Shown here: in pieces, positions 13,806-21,616 of the stretch | How positions within the stretch are numbered: the first letter of the stretch is position 1 | How the letters are laid out: each line of letters opens with the position of its first letter | Assembly (NCBI GenBank): GCA_947258825.1 | Contig: CAMYJX010000008.1 | Location: forward strand, 6,013-41,246 | Reading direction: 5' to 3' | DNA length: 35,234 bases | Origin: an uncultured Pseudomonadales bacterium | Lineage (GTDB): Bacteria; Pseudomonadota; Gammaproteobacteria; Pseudomonadales; Azotimanducaceae | Translations under genes and position numbers: made by a program | Notes under the pieces: model-generated | Told to the model about the DNA's origin: nothing | What the model saw: only the letters and a program-made list of their open reading frames with translations | Databases searched by the model: none

Positions 13806-15667
13806 TCCCGGCCGCCGAGCTCTCCTGGCGCGGCGACCAGCCCTACTCGAGCCGGTTCGACGACATTTACCACGCCGCCGACGGGCCGGAAGAAGTGGGA
13901 CGCGTTTTCCTGGGCCCGACGGATTTTCCCGATATCTGCCGCCGCCGCGCGGCCGCCGAAGGGGAGGCGACGCAACGGGTCCTGGTGGGGGAGCTGGGGT
14001 TCGGCTCGGGGCTGAACTTCATCGTCGCCGCCGGCGAGTGTCTGCGCGCCGGGTGCCGCCTGCACTTCATCAGCGTCGAGGCCGAACCGATTCGACCTGC
14101 AGAGTTTCAGTTTCTGGCCGGCAAACGCGGCGGTCGTTACCCCCTTTACCGGGAGCTGGCCAGCCAGTACCCGCCGCTGATCCGCGGCTGGCACCGGCGC
14201 AGCCTGGCCGCGGGACGTGTCGTCCTGTCCACCTTCTGGGGGGACGCCTCAGCCGGGCTGGCCGATATCGTTCACCGGCAACAGAACCCGGTGGACGTCT
14301 GGTTTCTGGATGGCTTCGCACCGGATCGCAACCCGGACATGTGGGCGCCAGAGCTGTTCCTGCAGATGGCCGCGTTGTCGACGCGGGGCACCCGGGTCGC
14401 CACCTTCACCGCCGCGGGCAGAGTCAGGCGCGGCCTGGAAGCCGCCGGGTTTAACATGCAGCGGATCGATCAGCGGCCGCACAAGCGGGAGAGCCTGAGC
14501 GGAATTCTTGCCGACAGCCCAAGCGAAAAAGACGGAAAAGGCGACAAACAGGCGGGCGGCCTGAAAAGCCGGCTCAGCGTTCCCTCCCAGGTGCGCGTGG
14601 CCGGCGCGGGCCTGGCCGGTGCCAGCGCGGCGAGGCAGATGGCGGAAGCAGGAGTCGCCGTGCAGGTCTACGATGCGGCGGCACGCGAAACCCCGGGCAT
14701 ACCGCAGCACGCGCAAAGCGATGACAGCAAACCCCAGCCCGGCTCCAGCCTGGAAGCAACGGTGCTGCACGCCCGGCTGCTCGCCGACGGCTCGCCCGCT
14801 GCGGCCCTGCGCTGCCACAGCTTCCTGTTCGCGGTCTCCTTCCTCGCCCGTTTCCCGAACATTCGACGCACCGGCGTTCTCCAGCTGCCAGGCCCCGGCC
14901 AGGGCGTCGATCGGCTGGAAGCCATCGCCAGGGCATATCAGGCCAGCGACAGCTGGCTGCAGATGGTAGACCGGGCAACGGCCCGGGATCTGACCGGCTG
15001 GCCGGTGGGGTCGGGGGGTCTGTGGTTCAGCAACGGCGGCGTCGTGGACACCCCCGCGCTGTGCCGCTCGCTGCTGGATCATCCCCGAATTGAAGTCATA
15101 CCGGAACATATCCACCCGCCGCTGGATGAGACACCCCTGATTCTGGCCTGCGCCGCCGAGTGCCGCAGCTTCGCCAGCGCCGCGCATCTGGAGGTCGCGG
15201 CCGTTCAAGGTCAGCTGGATCTGGTGGCACTGCCCGAGCTGCCTTCCGCGCCGATCGTAGGCAACGGATATCTGGCCCCCGCCGGCGCTCTGCTGGTTGC
15301 CGGCGCGACCTACGAATATCAACCCTGGGACCCGGAACGCGCCACCGAGCAGAACACGCAACAGCTGGGCGAGCGGCCGTTCCAATGGCGCCGGCGAATC
15401 CGCGGCACCCGGGCCGTGAGTTCGGACCGACTACCGGTGGCCGGCCATCTTTACGACATCGACCAGGCGCCGGTGCCCGGGCAGCTGGTGAGCACAGGGC
15501 ACGGGTCCATGGGCAACGTCACCAGCCACTACGCCGGCGCCGTCGTCAGCGCCCTTTTGCTGGGTGATTTTCCCCCGCTGACCACCGCCCTGGAAGCAGC
15601 GCTGTCGCCGCTGCGATTCCGGCAGCGACAGGCAAGACGCGGCTATCGACACGGCACCCGGGCCTGA
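13769..15667 (+). CDS. mnmC: Bifunctional tRNA (mnm5s2U34) biosynthesis protein MnmC
   Basis: A 632-residue fusion (E. coli 668). The N-terminal methyltransferase domain (about 1-245) has LGELGFGSGLNFIVA (SAM-binding, near residue 76) and VWFLDGFAPDRNPDMW, and methylates nm5U34 to mnm5U34. The C-terminal FAD-dependent oxidase (about 270-625) starts with GAGLAGASAARQMAEAG and ends with RAVSSDRLPVAGHL and STGHGSMGN; it removes the carboxymethyl group of cmnm5U34. The usual ASGN-type stretch after the first FAD motif is replaced by SSLEATVLHARL, so the flavin site deviates locally. A charged linker, DSPSEKDGKGDKQAGG, joins the domains. The ATG at 13769 lies inside the sulfurtransferase gene (37-base overlap) with TGGAG immediately upstream; the frame upstream of it has no MnmC homology. 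Confidence 0.93.
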   Translation: MATRPGPSQSALIPAAELSWRGDQPYSSRFDDIYHAADGPEEVGRVFLGPTDFPDICRRRAAAEGEATQRVLVGELGFGSGLNFIVAAGECLRAGCRLHFISVEAEPIRPAEFQFLAGKRGGRYPLYRELASQYPPLIRGWHRRSLAAGRVVLSTFWGDASAGLADIVHRQQNPVDVWFLDGFAPDRNPDMWAPELFLQMAALSTRGTRVATFTAAGRVRRGLEAAGFNMQRIDQRPHKRESLSGILADSPSEKDGKGDKQAGGLKSRLSVPSQVRVAGAGLAGASAARQMAEAGVAVQVYDAAARETPGIPQHAQSDDSKPQPGSSLEATVLHARLLADGSPAAALRCHSFLFAVSFLARFPNIRRTGVLQLPGPGQGVDRLEAIARAYQASDSWLQMVDRATARDLTGWPVGSGGLWFSNGGVVDTPALCRSLLDHPRIEVIPEHIHPPLDETPLILACAAECRSFASAAHLEVAAVQGQLDLVALPELPSAPIVGNGYLAPAGALLVAGATYEYQPWDPERATEQNTQQLGERPFQWRRRIRGTRAVSSDRLPVAGHLYDIDQAPVPGQLVSTGHGSMGNVTSHYAGAVVSALLLGDFPPLTTALEAALSPLRFRQRQARRGYRHGTRA

Positions 15668-15697
15668 ATCCGCAAGTCCGCGGCGGGTGACAGAGCG

Positions 15698-16879
15698 TCA
15701 CTCCATACGGAACTCGCGCACGTTCAGGACGCTGTCTATCCCGCAGATCTCATCGATGCTCACCTGGTCGAGCTCAGCCACCACGTCGATGAGGTTGTAG
15801 GCAACGTCGTCCCGGCTCTTGTTGATCATATCCACCACGTTGATCTGTCGATCAGCCAGCACCGAGGTGATCTGGTTGAGCATGCCGGGCACGTTGCGGT
15901 TGGTAACGGCCAGCCGAAAGCCACCCGCAGGTTCCAGAGAGACCGAGGGAAAGTTGACGGAATTGCGAACGTTGCCGGTGGTGAGGAACTCCATGAGCTG
16001 CTCCGCCGCCATCACGGCGCAGTTTTCCTCCGCCTCGTCCGTGCTGGCGCCGAGATGGGGCGTCAGCAGAACCGAAGGATGATCCAGCAGCGAAGACACG
16101 GGAAAGTCCGCGATGTAACGCGCCACCCGTCCGTCATCGAGCGCGGCGCGCAGCGCAGACGCATCGACGATGGGCTGGCGCGCGAAATTCAGCAGGACGC
16201 TGCCCGGCCGGAAAACCCGCAGCGATTCCTCGTTGATCATGCCTTCGGTTTCCGGGAGCAGAGGCACATGCAGGGTGACGTAGTCCGCCCGGGCAAACAG
16301 GCTCGGCAGGTTCTCCATACGCTGCACCTCGGCGGGCAGCCGCCACGCGGCATCAACGGAAATTGCCGGGTCGAAACCCAGCACCTCCATGCCCAGATCG
16401 AGGGCCGCCCGGGCTACCAGCGAGCCGATGGCACCCAGGCCCACGACGCCCAGCTGTTTGCCTTTCAGCTCACGACCTTTGAAGCGCTTCTTCTCGGCTT
16501 CGACCATCCGGTTCAGCTCTGCCTCGTCGGTAACGCCCGCCAGCGAGCGGACGTAGCCAATGCCGCCCGCCACGTCACGGGAAGCCAGCAGCAGCGCTGC
16601 CAGCACCAGCTCCTTAACCGAGTTCGCGTTGGCGCCAGGGGTGTTGAACACCACGATGCCCCGCTCGGTGCAGACCTCCACCGGGACGTTGTTGACGCCG
16701 GCGCCGGCCCTGGCCACCGCACGCAGACCGGGCGACAGATCCTCGGCTGCCAGCTTGTAGCTGCGCAGCAGGATGGCGTGGGGATCGGCGCTGTCGCTGC
16801 TGACTTCGAATCGGTCACGGGGGAAGCGCTCGAGCCCCTTGACGGCTATCTGGTTGAAAGTCCGGACCTTGTAAATCAT
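15698..16879 (-). CDS. serA: D-3-phosphoglycerate dehydrogenase with ACT domain
   Basis: A 393-residue enzyme that oxidises 3-phosphoglycerate to 3-phosphohydroxypyruvate, the first step of serine synthesis. Seen: substrate-side RAGAGVNNVPVE, NSVKELVLAALLLASRD, the NAD-binding GVVGLGAIGSLVARAALDLGMEVLGFDP, a catalytic-Arg region LLNFARQPIVDASAL (often NFARG) and the catalytic His in LLTPHLGAST. The C-terminal about 75 residues (FRLAVTNRNVPGMLNQITSVLADRQINVVDMINKSR) form an ACT domain, usually the serine-feedback site. This is the shorter, single-ACT type. The ATG at 16879 (MIYKVRTFNQIAVKGLERFPRD) was chosen: it matches homologous N-termini and has AGGGGA upstream. The frame extends to 16903 with two further Met codons. 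Confidence 0.95.
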   Translation of the reverse strand: MIYKVRTFNQIAVKGLERFPRDRFEVSSDSADPHAILLRSYKLAAEDLSPGLRAVARAGAGVNNVPVEVCTERGIVVFNTPGANANSVKELVLAALLLASRDVAGGIGYVRSLAGVTDEAELNRMVEAEKKRFKGRELKGKQLGVVGLGAIGSLVARAALDLGMEVLGFDPAISVDAAWRLPAEVQRMENLPSLFARADYVTLHVPLLPETEGMINEESLRVFRPGSVLLNFARQPIVDASALRAALDDGRVARYIADFPVSSLLDHPSVLLTPHLGASTDEAEENCAVMAAEQLMEFLTTGNVRNSVNFPSVSLEPAGGFRLAVTNRNVPGMLNQITSVLADRQINVVDMINKSRDDVAYNLIDVVAELDQVSIDEICGIDSVLNVREFRME

Positions 16880-16912
16880 GTTATCCCCTGACATACCGCT
16901 CAATACCCCTCA

Positions 16913-16977
16913 TACCATTGGGCCCGGTGGGGTAGCCGCCGGGTCGCGTATGGTACCCAAACCGGTTGGGGCCTCAA
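16913..16977 (-). promoter_or_regulatory. Candidate promoter and structured leader of serA
   Basis: On the minus strand TTGAGG (16977-16972), 16 bases, then TACCAT (16955-16950) makes a weak promoter. The same stretch has nested inverted repeats: taccat 16913-16918 with atggta 16950-16955, and cccgg 16923-16927 with ccggg 16939-16943. The outer right arm overlaps the proposed -10, so pairing in DNA or operator use is possible. Evidence is limited to these short matches. Confidence 0.25.
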
Positions 16978-17010
16978 CCGAAAAAATGAGTCGCGCCGCG
17001 TCAGCGTCGG

Positions 17011-18111
17011 TCAGGGCGGCGTACGCGCGCCGTCACAGGCCGCATCCAGAGCATCGACGATGAGCGATGTCGCGTCCAGAGGCCGGAAGTCGGCGAGACG
17101 CTCCGCGGTGAAGGGCAGCTGCCGCCAGGCGTTCGTTATCGCGGCCAGCAGGCTTTCAGCAGTCAGGTGCTCTTCGGCAAGCACCGTGCTGAAGCCCTGG
17201 GCCTCCGAATAGGCGGCGTTCTCGATCTGGTCGCCACGGCTGACCCGCAGCGTCAAGGGGATGAGCAGGTTGGGCTTGCCCAGAGCCAGCAACTCGTAAA
17301 GGGTGTTCGCACCGGCCCGGGAAACGATCAGATCGGCGGCCGCGAGCAGATCGCCCCACTCCTCGGTGACGTACTCGTACTGATGGTAGCCCGCATGCTG
17401 CAAGGTCACGGCCTTGCCCGGACCGCAGACGTGCACCACCTCAAAACGTGGCAGCAACTGCGGCAGGGCCGCCCGCACCACTTCGTTGATGGCATCAGCG
17501 CCCAGGCTTCCGCCGGTAATCAGAAGCACGGACCGAACGGCGGCGACGCCCAGCAACCGGCGTCCTCGCTCGCGATCCCCGCTCAGCAGATCCCCACGCA
17601 GCGGCGTGCCGGTAAGCAGCCGGCGGCCATGGAAACGATGGGCCCGGGTGGCGTCGAAATTCAGGCAGAGCGTGTGCAGAAAGGGCATCGCCAGCCGGTT
17701 GGCAAGCCCCGGGCTGATGTCCGACTCATGCGCCACGGTGGGAATTCGCAGCAGCCAGGCTGCCAGCACGACCGGAAAGCTGACGAACCCCCCTTTCGAG
17801 AAGACCACATCGGGTTGCAGCCGGCGCAGCAGGCGCAATGCCTGGAAAACGCCGGCGACGATCCGAAACAGATCTGTGAAGTTGGCCCAGGAGAAGTAAC
17901 GCCGAAGCTTGCCGGAGGAAATGCCGTAGTAGCTCAGGTCCACGCCCTGCAGCAGCTGCTGCTCGAGACCGGACCGGCTGCCGAGAAAGCTCACCTGCCC
18001 ACCCCGGGCGAGGACCCGCTCTATCACCGGCAGGGTTGGCAGCACGTGTCCGGCCGTACCGCCCCCGGTGCACAACAGGTGATTCACTGGCCAGTTCACA
18101 AGCCCATTCAC
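17011..18111 (-). CDS. murG: MurG-like UDP-GlcNAc glycosyltransferase (GTG start)
   Basis: A 366-residue GT-B (GT28) glycosyltransferase. LLCTGGGTAGHVLPTLPVIE is the MurG-type glycine-rich N-terminal loop. GISSGKLRRYFSWANFTDLF, VFSKGGFVSFPVVLAA and HESDISPGLANRLA follow. The donor side has TGGSLGADAINE and SRAGANTLYELLALGKPNLLIPL. MurG transfers GlcNAc to lipid I, making lipid II at the inner face of the membrane. The KLRRYFSW/FSKGGFVS pattern is closest, from memory, to the second MurG-like proteins of Bacillus and streptococci, not to the MurG of the proteobacterial dcw cluster, and no mraY, ftsW or murC is here. It may thus be a paralogue with a different acceptor. The GTG at 18111 overlaps the hda stop (GTGA); two more in-frame GTG codons lie within the next nine codons. 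Confidence 0.78.
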   Translation of the reverse strand: MNGLVNWPVNHLLCTGGGTAGHVLPTLPVIERVLARGGQVSFLGSRSGLEQQLLQGVDLSYYGISSGKLRRYFSWANFTDLFRIVAGVFQALRLLRRLQPDVVFSKGGFVSFPVVLAAWLLRIPTVAHESDISPGLANRLAMPFLHTLCLNFDATRAHRFHGRRLLTGTPLRGDLLSGDRERGRRLLGVAAVRSVLLITGGSLGADAINEVVRAALPQLLPRFEVVHVCGPGKAVTLQHAGYHQYEYVTEEWGDLLAAADLIVSRAGANTLYELLALGKPNLLIPLTLRVSRGDQIENAAYSEAQGFSTVLAEEHLTAESLLAAITNAWRQLPFTAERLADFRPLDATSLIVDALDAACDGARTPP

Positions 18112-18827
18112 AAACCAAGAACCTGCTTGAGCAGCGGCACCGTGATGCGTCGCTGGGCCTGCATGGCGGCCTGATCAAGCACATCCAGCTGACGTACCAG
18201 ATCAGCAAGGGCCCGCGACCCCCGGGACAGCCAGAAATCCAGCACCGTGCGATCCAGCGCCAGCCCGCGTTCGCCGGCGAGTCGCTGCAGAACCAGCGCT
18301 TTCCCGGCGTCATCGAGCGGGTGCACGGGATAGGCCGTAAGCCCCCGCAGCCTCGACGCCAGGTCGGCATAGCGGAAATTCAGCTCGCGCCGCCGCGCCG
18401 CGACCAGCAGCCGGCCGCCCGTCTCCAACAGCCCCTGATACAGACCCATGAGGGCCTGCTCATTCCTGTCTCTGCCCACCCAGGCGTCCAGGTCATCCAG
18501 CGCCACCAGCGACAACCGCTCGAGGCCATCGAGATACTCGGGGACGACGTCGGAATCCGCCAGCGGCAGATAGATGGCGGTAAGGCCGGATTCCCCCAGC
18601 TTCTGACAGGCAGCCTGCAGCAGATGCGTCTTGCCGGCCCCGGCATCGCCCCAGAGAAAATAGCCCCGCGACTGCCGCGGGTCTGCGGAGCTTTCCTCCA
18701 GCAGGCGCACCAGCTCTTCGTTGCCCGCGGATACGAAGTTGCTGAATCTGCTCTGAGAATTCAGCGGGAAAGCCAGCGTCAGCTGGCTGCGCCCCGGGAC
18801 CCCGGGCGGAAGCGTCACCCGGACCAC
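18108..18827 (-). CDS. hda: DnaA regulatory inactivator Hda
   Basis: A 239-residue AAA+ protein. With the DNA-loaded beta clamp, Hda stimulates ATP hydrolysis by DnaA and so limits re-initiation. The clamp-binding peptide QLTLAF is at residues 15-20. Walker A is GDAGAGKTH at 60-68, Walker B LVALDDLDAW, and an Arg-rich segment LVAARRREL with DLASRLRG follows (sensor and box VII region). It lacks the DnaA DNA-binding domain IV, which separates it from DnaA. The GTG at 18827 directly follows the TAG of the upstream gene (18830-18828); a second GTG at 18818 is also possible. The first residues before the clamp motif are slightly longer than in E. coli. The partner murG-like gene overlaps its stop. 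Confidence 0.92.
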   Translation of the reverse strand: MVRVTLPPGVPGRSQLTLAFPLNSQSRFSNFVSAGNEELVRLLEESSADPRQSRGYFLWGDAGAGKTHLLQAACQKLGESGLTAIYLPLADSDVVPEYLDGLERLSLVALDDLDAWVGRDRNEQALMGLYQGLLETGGRLLVAARRRELNFRYADLASRLRGLTAYPVHPLDDAGKALVLQRLAGERGLALDRTVLDFWLSRGSRALADLVRQLDVLDQAAMQAQRRITVPLLKQVLGL

Positions 18828-19391
18828 CTAGCCACGGGCCCGCCGCACGGACCGCGCGCCCCAGGTGAACACGTAGTCGATACCCGAGCCGATGCCCAGC
18901 AGCGCCAGCAGAACGAAACAGTAGGGCTCCACCAGCTCTGCTGCGAGATCACTGATCATGCCGAACTGGCACAGCGACAGCAGCAACAGCAGCAGCGCGG
19001 CAATCTGCACGGCGGTGTTGGCCTTGCTGATCACTGTCGGGTTCAGCTCGATATCACCGAACAGCAGGCGATAGATCACTGCGCCGCCAAAGATGATCAG
19101 ATCTCGTCCAAGCACAATCAGGGCCAGCCACAGCGGCAGGTGGCCCTGGATGGTGAAGATGATGAACATGGCCGCCACCAGCAGCTTGTCTGCCACCGGA
19201 TCCAGCGCGGCGCCCAGCTCGCTGACGCTGTTCAGCCGACGCGCCAGCCAGCCGTCGACCGCGTCGGACGCGCCGGCGATACTCATCAGAACCAGCGCCT
19301 GAACGTAGCTGCCACTCCAAAGCAGCCAGGCCGTCGGCAGGACCAGAACGATCCTGGCAAAGGAGATTGCGTTTGGCAGGTGGGCCAGCAT
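18828..19391 (-). CDS. CDP-alcohol phosphatidyltransferase family protein
   Basis: A 187-residue integral membrane protein of about five or six spans. The family signature D-x2-D-G-x2-A-R-x8-G-x3-D-x3-D is complete: D43, D46, G47, A50, R51, G60, D64, D68. Such enzymes transfer a phosphatidyl group from CDP-diacylglycerol to an alcohol. Length and N-terminus (MLAHLPNAISFARI) resemble PgsA (phosphatidylglycerophosphate synthase) and the related xanthomonad proteins encoded next to hda. The acceptor, glycerol 3-phosphate or another alcohol, cannot be decided by sight. The ATG at 19391 lies six bases after the stop of the DUF2066 gene; the stop codon touches the start of hda. Probably one operon: DUF2066, this gene, hda, murG-like. 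Confidence 0.85.
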   Translation of the reverse strand: MLAHLPNAISFARIVLVLPTAWLLWSGSYVQALVLMSIAGASDAVDGWLARRLNSVSELGAALDPVADKLLVAAMFIIFTIQGHLPLWLALIVLGRDLIIFGGAVIYRLLFGDIELNPTVISKANTAVQIAALLLLLLSLCQFGMISDLAAELVEPYCFVLLALLGIGSGIDYVFTWGARSVRRARG

Positions 19392-19397
19392 GACGAA

Positions 19398-20463
19398 TCA
19401 GCGCTGCCGCCAGACCAGCTCGATGGCGCCGCCGGCCTGTGGATCCAGCTCGTCGGCAAGCAGCTGTCCATCCGCTTCGAACAGGGTCAGCAGGCGCTCG
19501 CTGTCCGCCGTGGTGACCAGACCAAGTTCCAACCGGTTGCCCTGGACGCGCGCAACCCGAACATCGTCTACGAACTCGAGCGTCGCGAGATAGCGCAGCA
19601 CCCCTGCGTAATCCGCAGCGCCTTGCACGCCGCTGACGCCGAGGCGCAGCTCCTGAACCCCACGATCCTGAACCGCGTAGCGCTCCACCAGATCGTCCGC
19701 CAGCCGATCGATCACCGCCACGCCCAGGGCATCCTCGGCCAGGTTCCGCTCATCCAGCTCGCTCACCTCACCGTCGGTCCAGAATTCCCAGCTGCCGGAC
19801 CAGAGCCCACCGGCACCCGGCTGCAAGCGGCCGATGAGAATGATCTCGGCGCCGTATCGTTCCGACGCGGGCACCAGCGAGCGACTGAGCCGACCCCAGA
19901 CCGCACCTGGTTCCACCTCCAGCTGATCCTGCAGATCCATCATCGGCAGCTGCAGCGGCACGCCTCGCTCCCGAGCGGACCACCGGGCTGTCGCTGTCGG
20001 CGCCCAGAATGCGCCCGTCGCCGTCGGCGTCCGCAACCAGCCAGGCGATCACCATGGGCCGCTCCGAACGCCAGATGGGAAGCCCGGCCTGACGGACGAG
20101 CCCTAACACCGAGCGGGGAACAAACCGCATCCTGATCAGCAACGCCGGTTGCGCCTCGGTTTCGGCGCCCGGCTCCACCTCTGCCGGTACCGGCGGTTTC
20201 TCGAAAACGAACCGGTTGTAGTAGCGATTCGGCGCGGCAAGGGCGGCCTGCAGGGCTTCGCTGTCGGGTATGCTGGCCATGCCGGTGATCCGGGTGAGCA
20301 CCTGCAGAAGACCCGCCCGCCCTGCATCCAGGCGAGCCGCCGCAGACTGATCCGCCACCGGCACCACCGCGTCGTACATCCAGGTCACTTCCACCGCCCG
20401 CGCGAGGCTCGGCGCCTGCAGCGCCAGCAGCAGCAAAATGAGGCGACAGCAGCCCTGCTGCAT
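19398..20463 (-). pseudogene. DUF2066 family protein, disrupted by a frameshift
   Basis: Two adjoining frames together encode one DUF2066 protein. The N-terminal part begins at ATG 20463 with a signal peptide ([23 protein letters not shown]) and runs through [65 protein letters not shown]. The remainder, in another frame, continues ARERGVPLQLPMMDLQDQ and on to IELVWRQR at the stop 19398-19400. The crossover is near 19975-19987. Removing one G from the minus-strand run cccggtggtccgc gives SPVSARERGVPLQL and restores one protein of about 350 residues. The function of DUF2066 proteins is unknown; they are commonly found next to purM and hda. A true mutation and a sequencing or assembly error are both possible. 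Confidence 0.8.
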
Positions 20464-20494
20464 GAGATTGGACCCCTGGGAGAAACCGGCCGCA

Positions 20495-20530
20495 AGTTTA
20501 CCCAATTCCCCGCAACAGGTCTGGTAAACT
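20495..20530. promoter_or_regulatory. Inverted repeat between the DUF2066 gene and purM
   Basis: AGTTTACC (20495-20502) and GGTAAACT (20523-20530) form a perfect 8-base inverted repeat with a 20-base spacer in the divergent promoter region. Each arm includes TAAACT reading towards its own gene, so they could be the two -10 elements; clear -35 hexamers are missing. A shared operator is the alternative. Confidence 0.35.
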
Positions 20531-20559
20531 CGCCGCCTCGTCCATCTGGGGTTCAGCAA

Positions 20560-21585
20560 GTGAGCCAAGGCCTCACCTACAGAGATGCCGGCGTCAACAT
20601 CGACGCCGGAAACGAGCTGGTGCGGCGTATCGGTTCCGCCTGCAAAGCCACGCACCGACCGGAGCTGCTGTCCGGGCTCGGCGGTTTCGCCGCGCTGGCC
20701 CGGCTGCCGGAACGCTATCGTGAGCCCATTCTGGTCACCGGCACCGACGGCGTGGGAACCAAGCTGAAGCTGGCCATCGACCACGGCAGGCACGATCACG
20801 TGGGCCAGGACCTGGTCGCCATGTGCGTGAACGACGTGCTGGTCACCGGCGCCGAACCTTTTCTCTTCCTCGACTACTACGCCACCGGCGCGCTGGATGT
20901 CGACGTTGCCGAGCGCGTGATCAAGGGCATCGCGCACGGCTGCGAGCTGGCCGGCTGCGCGCTGGTGGGCGGAGAGACGGCAGAGATGCCCGGTTTCTAT
21001 CAGGCCGGCGACTACGATCTCGCCGGCTTCTGCATCGGCGTGGTGGAACGGGATCAGATCGTCGACGGCTCCACCCTGGACCTCGGCGACGTGCTCATCG
21101 GGCTGGGAAGCAGCGGCCCTCATTCCAACGGCTACTCGCTCATACGGCGCATTCTGGAAAGCGCGGCGGTCAATGCCGAGGGCGCGCTGCTGGACAACCT
21201 CATGGCGCCAACCCGCATCTACGCCCGTAGCGTGCTCTCGCTGATGGCGTCCGAAGCGGTTCACGGCATGGCCCACATCACGGGCGGCGGGCTGCTGGAA
21301 AATCTGCCGCGCATGTTCCGCGGGGAAAATCTGGCCGCGCTGATCGACAGCGATGCCTGGCAACGGCCGGAGATCTTCAGCTGGCTGCAGCAGGCGGGAA
21401 ACGTGGCCGAGGAAGAAATGCTCCGCACTTTCAACTGCGGCATCGGCTACGTGCTGGCGGTACCGGAAGGCGCCGTGAGCGGATGCCTGGAAAGCCTGAG
21501 GGGAAATGGCGAAACCGCGGCCGTGATCGGCCGGGTAGTCGACACCGCTACCCAACCGCGGGCTGGCGAGCTGCTGATCCGCTGA
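20560..21585 (+). CDS. purM: Phosphoribosylformylglycinamidine cyclo-ligase (AIR synthetase, GTG start)
   Basis: A 341-residue enzyme (E. coli 345) that closes the imidazole ring in purine synthesis: FGAM + ATP gives AIR. Conserved strings: [31 protein letters not shown] (ATP-binding), [61 protein letters not shown] and [14 protein letters not shown]. The start is GTG at 20560 (VSQGLTYRD), with GGGG eight bases upstream; the frame is open far upstream without homology. purN, which often follows purM, is absent: after the stop come a 14-base tandem duplication and the convergent dcd. The divergent DUF2066/hda neighbours match the arrangement I recall from Pseudomonas. Confidence 0.96.
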   Translation: MSQGLTYRDAGVNIDAGNELVRRIGSACKATHRPELLSGLGGFAALARLPERYREPILVTGTDGVGTKLKLAIDHGRHDHVGQDLVAMCVNDVLVTGAEPFLFLDYYATGALDVDVAERVIKGIAHGCELAGCALVGGETAEMPGFYQAGDYDLAGFCIGVVERDQIVDGSTLDLGDVLIGLGSSGPHSNGYSLIRRILESAAVNAEGALLDNLMAPTRIYARSVLSLMASEAVHGMAHITGGGLLENLPRMFRGENLAALIDSDAWQRPEIFSWLQQAGNVAEEEMLRTFNCGIGYVLAVPEGAVSGCLESLRGNGETAAVIGRVVDTATQPRAGELLIR

Positions 21586-21608
21586 ACGTCAGCCGCTGAA
21601 CGTCAGCC
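21581..21608. repeat. 14-bp tandem duplication spanning the purM stop
   Basis: GCTGAACGTCAGCC occurs twice without spacing (21581-21594 and 21595-21608), followed by a partial third copy GCTGAG. The first copy contains the purM stop TGA (21583-21585). Each unit is itself nearly palindromic. It probably arose by replication slippage. Confidence 0.8.
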
Positions 21609-21616
21609 GCTGAGCA

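Noticed and set aside
16963..16980. Hairpin CGGTTG-loop-CAACCG as a terminator of the murG-like gene
   Set aside because: On the minus strand the T-run precedes the hairpin, the wrong order for a rho-independent terminator; on the plus strand it is followed by A, not T.
18036..20135. A 699-codon plus-strand open frame opposite hda, the phosphatidyltransferase and DUF2066
   Set aside because: It is rich in Gln, Arg and His as expected for antisense of high-GC coding DNA and overlaps three real genes.
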